From: Symbiodinium natans
Taxonomy: Eukaryota; Sar; Dinophyceae; Suessiales; Symbiodiniaceae
Length of the DNA: 64,000 nt
Reading direction: 5' to 3'
Assembly (NCBI GenBank): GCA_905221605.1
Contig: CAJNDS010001112.1
Coordinates: 100,001-164,000, forward strand
This document shows, piece after piece, positions 57,360-64,000 of the stretch. The stretch's first letter is position 1; each line of letters begins with the position of its first letter. The translations under genes were made by a program, and so were the position numbers. The notes below the pieces were generated by a model that did no database searches, was not told the origin of the DNA, and worked only from the letters and a program-made list of their open reading frames with translations.

Positions 57360-59343
57360 ACCTTTAGGGTTTAGAGTTCAGGGTTTCAAAGTTTAGGGTT
57401 TCTTTTCCAAGCCTTAAGGGTTTCTTTTCGGAGCCTTAACAGGCACACTAGGGTTTAGGGTACTTTGGGGTTGAAAGTTCAGGGTTTCGAGATTAGGGAA
57501 TCCTCAGGCAGCCTCCCAATTTCAAGAACAAACAACCTAAACCACTCCCTGACCACAGAACCCTAGACCTAGCCCCAAAACCCTGAAATCAAACTTCAAA
57601 GCCAAACCCCTCTCCCTAGCACAGTCTGGCCGTCTTTTGCAGGAGCAGATGTTATCCGCGTCTTTTTTTTTTTTAAGGTTATCTGCGTCTTTAGTTTTGG
57701 GTTGTCTGCGTCTTTTTGTTCTGGGATATCTGCGTGTTTTTTAGGGTGGTTTTCCTGCAGGGCATCACACTTTTGGCTTCCACAGAGGGTTATCTGCGTC
57801 TTTTTTTTGAAGCGTAATCTGCGTCTTTTTCCGGGTTTGGGGTTTAGGCTTAGGGTTTAGGGGTTTGGATAGGGTTTAGGGTTTAGGGGTCAGGGCTTAG
57901 GGTTTAGGGTTTTTGTAGGGGTAGGGGTCAGGGTTTTGTTTTGGGGGGTTAGGGTTTAGGGTTTAGGGTTTAGGGTTTAGGGTTTAGGGTCTAGGGTTTA
58001 GGGTTTAGGGTTTAGGGTCGTGGGTTAGGGTTTGTTCTGGGTGCTTAGGGTTTAGGGTTTAGGGTCGTGGGTTTTAGGTTTAGGGTTTAGGTGTTTTGGG
58101 GTCGGTTTGGGGGGTAGGGTTTGTAGGGTTTAGGGTATAGGGTTTTAGGTTTAGGGTTTAGGGTTTTTAGGGTTTAGGGATTTAGGGCTTAGGGTATAGG
58201 GTTTTAGGGTTTAGGGTTGTATGTTTTAGGGTTTAGGGTTTGGGTGTGAAGGTTGGGCTTTAGGGTGTTTAGGGTATACGGTTTAGGGTTTAATTAGGGT
58301 TCAGGGTTTAGGGTTTTGGGGTTTAGGGTGTTCAGGGATTTTAGGGTTTCGGGTTTAGGGTCTAGGGTTTTGGGGTTTAGGGTTGTGTTTTTTAAGGTTT
58401 GGGGTTTAGGGTGTAAGGTTGGGCTTTAGGGTGTTTAGGGTTTCGGATTTAGGGTTTAATTAGGGTTCAGGGTTTAGGGTTTAGGTTTCAAGATTTAGGG
58501 TTTGGGGTTTGTTTTTTTTTTTTTTTTTTTTGGGGGGGGGGGGGGGTTCGGGTCGAGGGTCGTGCGGTTTAGGGTTTAGGGTTTAGGGGTTTAGGGGTTT
58601 AAGCGTTTAGGGTTTGGGGGTTGGGGGTTAGGGTTTTTAGGGTTCAGGGTATAGGGTTTAGGGTTTTAGGTTTAGGGTTTAGTGTTTTTAGGGTTTAGGG
58701 TTAGGTTTAGGGTTGTGTTGGTTTAGGGTTTAGGGTATAAGGTTGGGCTTAAGGTTGTTTGGGGGTTCAGGGTTTAGGGTTTAAGTAGGGTTTAGGGTTT
58801 AGGGTTTGGTTTAGGTCTTAGGGTGTAAGGTTGGACTTTAGGGTGTTTAGGGTTTAGGGTTTAGCGTTTAATTAGGGTTTAGGGTTTAATGTTTCGGGGG
58901 TTTCGCTTGGGGGTTAGGGTGTTTAGGGTTTAGGGTCTGGGGTTTAGGGTTTTTAGGGTTTAGGGTTTAGGGTCTGGGGTTTAGGGTTTAGGGTTTAGGG
59001 TTGAGGGCTCCCTGGTATCTGGGAGGAAGCCAATGTGTAAGGTTGGACTTTAGGGTTTAGGGTTTAGGGTTTAATAAGGGTTTAGGGTTTAGGGTGTAAG
59101 GTTGGACTTTAGGGTGTCTAGGGTTTAGGGTTTAATTAGGGTTTAGGGTTTAAGGTTTAGGGTTTAGGGTTTAGGTTTTGTTTTGGGGGTGTTTCGGGTT
59201 GAGGGTTTAGGGTCGTGGGTTTTGGGTTTAGGGTTTAGGGGTTGAGGGGTTCAGGCGCTTAGGGTTTAGGGGTTGGGGGTTAGGGTTCTTTGGGTTTAGG
59301 GTAGAGGGCTTCGGGTTTTCGATTAAGGTTTAGGGTTTAGGGT

Positions 59344-59375
<32 letters not shown>

Positions 59376-59445
59376 GGCTTCCTGGTATCTGGGAGGAAGC
59401 CAATGTGTAAGGTTCGGCTTCAGCGTGTTTGGGGTTTGGGGTTTA
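57360..59445. repeat. Degenerate TTTAGGG satellite with higher-order units
   Basis: About 2.1 kb of TTTAGGG and variants on the plus strand. Embedded longer words recur: TGTAAGGTTGGRCTTTAGGG at least six times, and CCTGGTATCTGGGAGGAAGC CAATGTGTAAGG at about 59009 and 59372. A T22-G14 run lies near 58511-58546. No coding sequence. Confidence 0.95.
57651..57830. repeat. Cluster of TTATCTGCGTCTTTTT motifs
   Basis: About six copies of GTTATCTGCGTCTTTTT (variants ATCCGCG, TGTCTGCG) spaced irregularly at 20-60 bp, between telomere-like blocks. Confidence 0.8.
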
Positions 59446-59884
59446 GGTTTTAATTAGGGTTTAGGGTTTAGGGTTCAGGGTTTGTTGTTTGGGGTTTAGG
59501 GGTTTAGGGATGCTGGCTTCTGGCTACAGTTAGGGCTACTTCCCTCCCAGTAGCTTCAGGAGAACAACAAGACACGGATAACGCCCGCAAACACCACCGA
59601 GGCAGCTGTTCCTCGATACAGCCGAAAAAAAACAGAGGCAAAAAAGACACAGGTAACGCAAAATAAAAGACACAGATAACGCGAGAAAAAAACGACAGTA
59701 TATACTATGAGTGTGATTCTATATAGGACTGCAAGATAGCAAGACTGCAAACTGCTCACATAGCAATTCAGAAACAGCTGCTCCTCACCATACAGAGCTT
59801 TAGGCCCTATAATCCCTAAACCTGAAACCCCGTTTATAATTCGGCACTAGGGCTTCAGTTCAATGTAGTATCGAGCCTTTCATC

Positions 59885-59920
<36 letters not shown>

Positions 59921-59984
59921 GTCTTAGGGTTTTAAACCCTCAACCCTAAACCAAAACCCTAAATTTAAACCCATTCTTATGTGG

Positions 59985-60310
59985 GGACACTAGGGTTTTG
60001 GTTTAGGGCGCCGGAAAGACAACTGGTGGTACTACTACTTTTACTACTACTCTAAACCCTAAACCTAAACACCGAATTAAAACCCTGCTTATGTTGGGAC
60101 GCGAGGGTTTCGGCTTAGGCGCCAGAAAGACAATTGGTGGTACTGCTACTCGTATTCCTACCCTAAACCCTAACCTAAACCCCCAAATGTAGACCCTTTT
60201 TTTAGGTTGGGACACTAGGGTTTTGGTTTAGGGTGCCAGTTGTCTTCCACCTAAACCTTGAAAATTTAGCCTCTTTTTATGTTGGGACACTAGGGTTTCG
60301 GTTTCGGGCA
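59985..60310. repeat. ~111-bp tandem repeat in palindrome left arm
   Basis: Four imperfect units, each with GGGACACTAGGGTTTTGGTT, a GCGCCGGAAAGACAACTGGT segment, GGTACTACTAC-type sequence and CTAAACCC. Mirrored at about 60950-61325. Confidence 0.85.
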
Positions 60311-60949
60311 CAAGAAAACAACCGATGGTACTGCTACTACTCCTCCTCCTCCTCCTCCTGCTGCTGCTGCTGCTAATGCTGCATGATGGTCTTGTTTGGG
60401 CGTCGTTGTGTTTTTGTTGTTTCGGCGACGTCTTCCTCATCATCAGCGTGGCCCCTGGATTCCCGAAGCCCCACCCTCCAAGATTTTTCTTGTCATCATC
60501 AGCGTGGCCCCTGGATTCCCGAAGCCCGTTTGGCAGCGAACCGGCCCAAAGCGAGTCGGGAATCTACCTCTAGATTCCCGACTCGCTTTGGACCGGGTGG
60601 AACTTCCAGAAGTCCCTTTGGACCGACGTGGCCCAAAGGGACTTCTGGAAGTTCCACCCGGTCCAAAGCGAGTCGGGAATCTAGAGGTAGATTCCCGACT
60701 CGCTTTGGGCCGGTTCGCTGCCAAACGGGCTTCGGGAATCCAGGGGCCACGCTGATGATGACAAGAAAAATCTTGGAGGGAGGGGCTTCGGGAATCCAGG
60801 GGCCACGCTGATGATGAGGAAGACGTCGCCGAAACAACCAAAACACAACGACGCCCAAACAAGACCATCATGCAGCATTAGCAGCAGCAGCAGCAGGAGG
60901 AGGAGGAGGAGTAGCAGCAAAGTAGCAGTACCATCGGCTGTCTTTCTTG

Positions 60950-61325
60950 CGCCCGAAACCGAAACCCTAGTGTCCCAACATAAAAAGAGCTTAAATTTGC
61001 AGGGTTTAGGTTCGGGTTTAGGGTTGTCGTAGTCGTACCAGTACCACCAGTTGCCTTTCTGGCATCCTAAACCAAAACCCTAGTGTCCCAACCTAAAAAA
61101 AGGGTCTACATTTGGGGGTTTAGGTTAGGGTTTAGGGTAGGAATACGAGTAGCAGTACCACCAATTGTCTTTCTGGCGCCTAAGCCGAAACCCTCGTGTC
61201 CCAACATAAGCAGGGTTTTAATTCGGTGTTTAGGTTTAGGGTTTAGAGTAGTAGTAAAAGTAGTAGTACAACCAGTTGTCTTTCCGGCGCCCTAAACCAA
61301 AACCCTAGTGTCCCCACATAAGAAT
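60950..61325. repeat. ~111-bp tandem repeat, mirror copy
   Basis: Reverse-complement counterpart of the array at 59985-60310 in the right palindrome arm. Confidence 0.85.
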
Positions 61326-61921
61326 GGGTTTAAACTTAGGGTTTTGGTTTGGGGTTGAGGGTTTAAAACCCTAAGACCCTTCTCTCTCTCTCTCTCTCTC
61401 TTTTTGATGAAAGGCTCGATAATACATTGAACTGAAGCCCTAGTGCCGAATTATAAACGGGGTTTCAGGTTTAGGGCTTATAGGGCCTAAAGCTCTGTAT
61501 GGTGAGGAGCAGCTGTTTCTGAATTACTAATTAGAAATTCACGCGTTTGTGAGCAGTTTTCAGTCTTGCTGTCTTGCAGTCCTATATAGAATCACACTCA
61601 TAGTATATACTGTCCATATGTAATATCCAAAATAGGTCTGCAAGACGGAAAGGGGGTGATCCGTGTCTTTTTTTTTGCGTTATCTGTGTCTTTTTATTTT
61701 GCGTTACCTGTGTCTTTTTTGCCTCTGTTTTTTTTTCGGCTGTATCGAGGAACAGCTGCCTCGGTGGTGTTTGTGGGCGTTCTCCGTGTCTTTTTGTTCT
61801 CCTGAAGCTACTGGGAGGGAAGCAGCCCTAACTGTAGCCAGAAGCCAGCATCCCTAAACCCCTAAACCCCAAAAAACAAACCCTGAACCCTAAACCCTAA
61901 ACCCTAAACCCTAATTAAAAC

Positions 61922-62320
61922 CTTAGGGTTAAATAGCGGGCCCAAAAAAATTAAAAAATTATCGCCCTCAACCCATGAGCCATAAACCCTTATTACTTGT
62001 AGGGATCTAAGTTTAAGGGTTCCTTCTCAGTATAATTGTATACGGGGTGGTGCTGTTCAAGTACCACTTTGCGGTGCTGCAGAAGTACCGGCAAAACTAG
62101 GCCCTGGATCTTGAACCCCTAAGCCCCTAATAAGCCCTACAATCTTATAAGTTTGGATTTTTTACGTGGCAGTGCTGCTGCAGTACTGCGGAATGGTGCA
62201 GAAGAAGTACCAACCTAGGACTATAGATAGTAGTCTAGAAGGCCGCAAGAGGGTTTTGAGCTTAGGAATGTGAAGGAGTAATGCAAACGAGCTGCTACTG
62301 TTGCAGTGAAATTTATAGGG
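61922..62320. other. Low-complexity spacer
   Basis: AT-leaning sequence with recurring GTACCA/GTACTGC words (GCTGTTCAAGTACCACTTTG, GCTGCTGCAGTACTGCGG). No gene. Confidence 0.5.
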
Positions 62321-63440
62321 TTTATGAGGTTGTTCCCGAATCTGACTGCTCTGCGAAATAATTTAGGGTTTAAGTTTCTTCCCAAATATGACTGCTCTGC
62401 GAAATGATTTGGGGTTTAGGGTTGTCAGGGTTTAGGGTTTATGGTTGAGGGATTTTAGGGTTAGGGTTTAGGGATTGCAGGGTTTCAGGTTGTTCCCAAA
62501 CTGCTCTGCGAAATGATTTAAGGTTTAGGATTTAGGGTTTGAAGTTTAAGGCTGCAGAGATCGGGGGGCTTAACTGTCTACTTCTGGAGGGCTGCGGGCG
62601 GCGGGGGGGGGGGGGGGTTGAAGTTTAAGGCTGCAGAGATCTGGGAACCTTAACTGTTCGCTTCCGGAAGGCTGGGGGGGGGGGGGATCTGGGGGCCTTA
62701 ACTGTTTGCCTCTGGTTGGCTTGGGTCTGACGGGGGCTCAGGGGGGGGGGTTTGGGAGCTTAGGGGGCTTAGTGCTTAGGGGGTTTCGGGAGCGTCGAGG
62801 GCTTTAGGGTTTACGGCTGTTCCCAAATCTGACTGCTCTGTTTCAGGGTTTAGGGTTTAGGGAGGGTTTATAAGGCTGTTCCCGATCTGACTGCTCTGCG
62901 AAATGATTTAGGGTTTAGGGCTTTATAAGGTTGTTCCGTTTAGGGATGTCAGGGTTTAGGGTTTAGGGATTTTAGGGATGTTGGGGTTTACAGGGTTGTT
63001 CCCAAATCTAAGGTTTAGGGTTTAAGGTTTCGGGTTCTAGGGTTTAGGGAGTTTAGGGTTTGGTGGGCTTAGGGGGCTTTGGGGGCTTCGGGGGCGTCCT
63101 GGGCTTTAGGGTTTAAGGTTGTTTCCAAATCTGACTGCTCTGCGAAATGATTTAGGCTTAGGGATTTCAGGGTTTCAGGTTTAGGGATTTTCGGGTCGTT
63201 CCCAAGTCTGACTGTTCTGTGAGGAAATTTAAGGTTTCGGGATTTCAGGGTTTTGTAAGGCTGTTCCCAAATCTGACTGCCCTGCGAAATGATTTCGGGT
63301 TTAAGTTTCTTCCCAAATCTGACTGCTCTGCAAAATGATTTAGGGTTTAGGGATGTCAGGGTTTAGGGTTTAGGGTTAGGGTTTAAAGTCGTTCCAAAAC
63401 TGCTCTGCGAAATGATTTAAGGTTAAAGTATTTTAGGGTT
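62320..63440. repeat. Satellite A: CTGACTGCTCTGCGAAATGA units
   Basis: About ten copies of TCTGACTGCTCTGCGAAATG followed by ATTTAGGG, most preceded by GTTCCCAAA, alternate with TTTAGGG variants. Spacing is irregular (50-140 bp). Confidence 0.9.
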
Positions 63441-63705
63441 CAGGGTTTAGAGTTTGAAGGTTGACTGTTTGCTTCTGGAGGGCTGGGGGGGGTTGGGGTT
63501 GAAGTGTAAGGCTGCAAAGATCTGGGGGCCTCAACTGTTCGCTTCCAGAGGGCTAGGGGGGTGGGGGTTTGAAGTTTAAAGCTGCAGAGATCTGAGGGCC
63601 TTAGCTGTTTGCTTCTGGGGGCTGGTCACGGGGGGGGAGGTTGAAGTTTAAGGCTGCAGAGATCTGGGGGCCTTAACTGTTTGCTTCCGGAAGGCTGGGG
63701 GGTCA
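62545..63705. repeat. Satellite B: AAGGCTGCAGAGATCTGGGG units
   Basis: About six copies of GAAGTTTAAGGCTGCAGAGA TCTGGGGGCC, then TTAACTGTTTGCTTCTGGAG GGCTGGGGG, in two clusters (62545-62720 and 63480-63705), interleaved with satellite A. Confidence 0.9.
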
Positions 63706-63719
63706 AACAAGCCCAAAGA

Positions 63720-64000
63720 AGGGACACCAAAATAGAGGCCGAGCTTTGCTTGTCCGACAAGGCCTAAAATAAAGAAAGCGCAGCCCCCCCTCATTTGCAA
63801 ACGCAATGCACGCATCATGGGTTTGGCAAACTTGCGGCTTAAAAAAAGCGGGGGGGGGTTCGGGCGGGGGGGTGCAGCCCCCCCACTTGCAAGCACAATG
63901 CTCGCATCACGTGGGTTCACATGCTTTGAAGCAAACTAGACCGGCTTGAAAAACAAGCGGGGGGTTTGGGGGCAACCCCCCCCCCCACTTGCAAACACAA
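63720..64000. repeat. ~95-bp tandem repeat at window edge
   Basis: Three copies (last cut by the window end) of a unit with GCAGCCCCCCC, ACTTGCAAACRCAATGCNCG CATCA, and AAAAAAGCGGGGGG. Starts near 63780 after a unique ~60-bp segment. Confidence 0.8.

Larger units (their letters stand above)
59446..61921. repeat. ~2.5-kb near-perfect palindrome
   Basis: The left arm 59446-60621 is repeated as reverse complement in 60633-61921 with an ~11-bp centre (axis near 60627). Matching landmarks: AGGGATGCTGGC at ~59507 and GCCAGCATCCCT at ~61846; GA run at 59887-59916 and CT run at 61381-61402; CTGCATGATGGTCTTG and its mirror near 60381 and 60871. The right arm has small extra insertions (e.g. ~61530-61555 and ~61610-61655). 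Confidence 0.95.

Noticed and set aside
60383-60871. Two near-identical 142-codon ORFs on opposite strands
   Set aside because: The identity is forced by the palindrome, and the content is repeat-derived with no recognisable domain.
62320-63705. Regularly recurring short repeats as a CRISPR-like array
   Set aside because: Spacing and repeat length vary, the spacers are themselves telomere-like repeats, and the genome is eukaryotic.

Overview
The window reads as nuclear DNA of a dinoflagellate, probably a Symbiodiniaceae-like alga. The strongest single sign is a complete 22-nt dinoflagellate spliced leader (DinoSL) at 39181-39202 (minus strand), just upstream of an intronless gene. Also consistent are GC-AG and GA-AG introns with acceptors usually followed by G, tandem duplicated genes, many Arabidopsis-type telomere-like tracts (TTTAGGG/CCCTAAA), and single-domain ion channels with EF-hands. 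I see no rRNA, tRNA, CRISPR array or bacterial-type operon.

Every gene I can support lies on the minus strand, so 2.4-57 kb looks like one unidirectional block transcribed leftwards. From left to right: a CA/CACAGA microsatellite and a ~27-bp minisatellite (1-2.4 kb); a head-to-tail pair of EF-hand voltage-gated K+ channel genes (4.2-8.7 kb); a gene-poor stretch; a third K+ channel paralogue (17.6-19.4 kb); a long stretch with little but telomere-like tracts and small fold-back elements (19.5-32.6 kb); a nine-exon SLC19 (folate/thiamine carrier-like) gene (32.7-35.9 kb); an ORF with a PDZ-like segment (36.5-37.3 kb); a retroposed gene for a secreted or membrane-anchored Cys-rich protein (38.4-39.2 kb); a repeat-rich interval with isolated coding-looking exons (40-49 kb); and a multi-exon single-domain Ca2+/Na+-type channel with EF-hands (49.9-53.7 kb, probably extending to ~55.2 kb).

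From 57.36 kb to the right end the DNA is non-coding satellite: degenerate TTTAGGG sequence, a ~2.5-kb near-perfect palindrome centred near 60627, two further repeat families (62.3-63.7 kb) and a ~95-bp tandem repeat. This suggests a subtelomeric or heterochromatic block.

Functionally the recognisable genes centre on membrane transport: three voltage-gated K+ channels with Ca2+-binding tails, one Ca2+/Na+-type channel with EF-hands, and one vitamin-type carrier. The most interesting structure is a family of ~100-bp inverted-repeat (MITE-like) elements. Two copies sit inside the only two introns of K+ channel paralogue 2, at positions where paralogues 1 and 3 have none, and another sits in an intron of the SLC19 gene.
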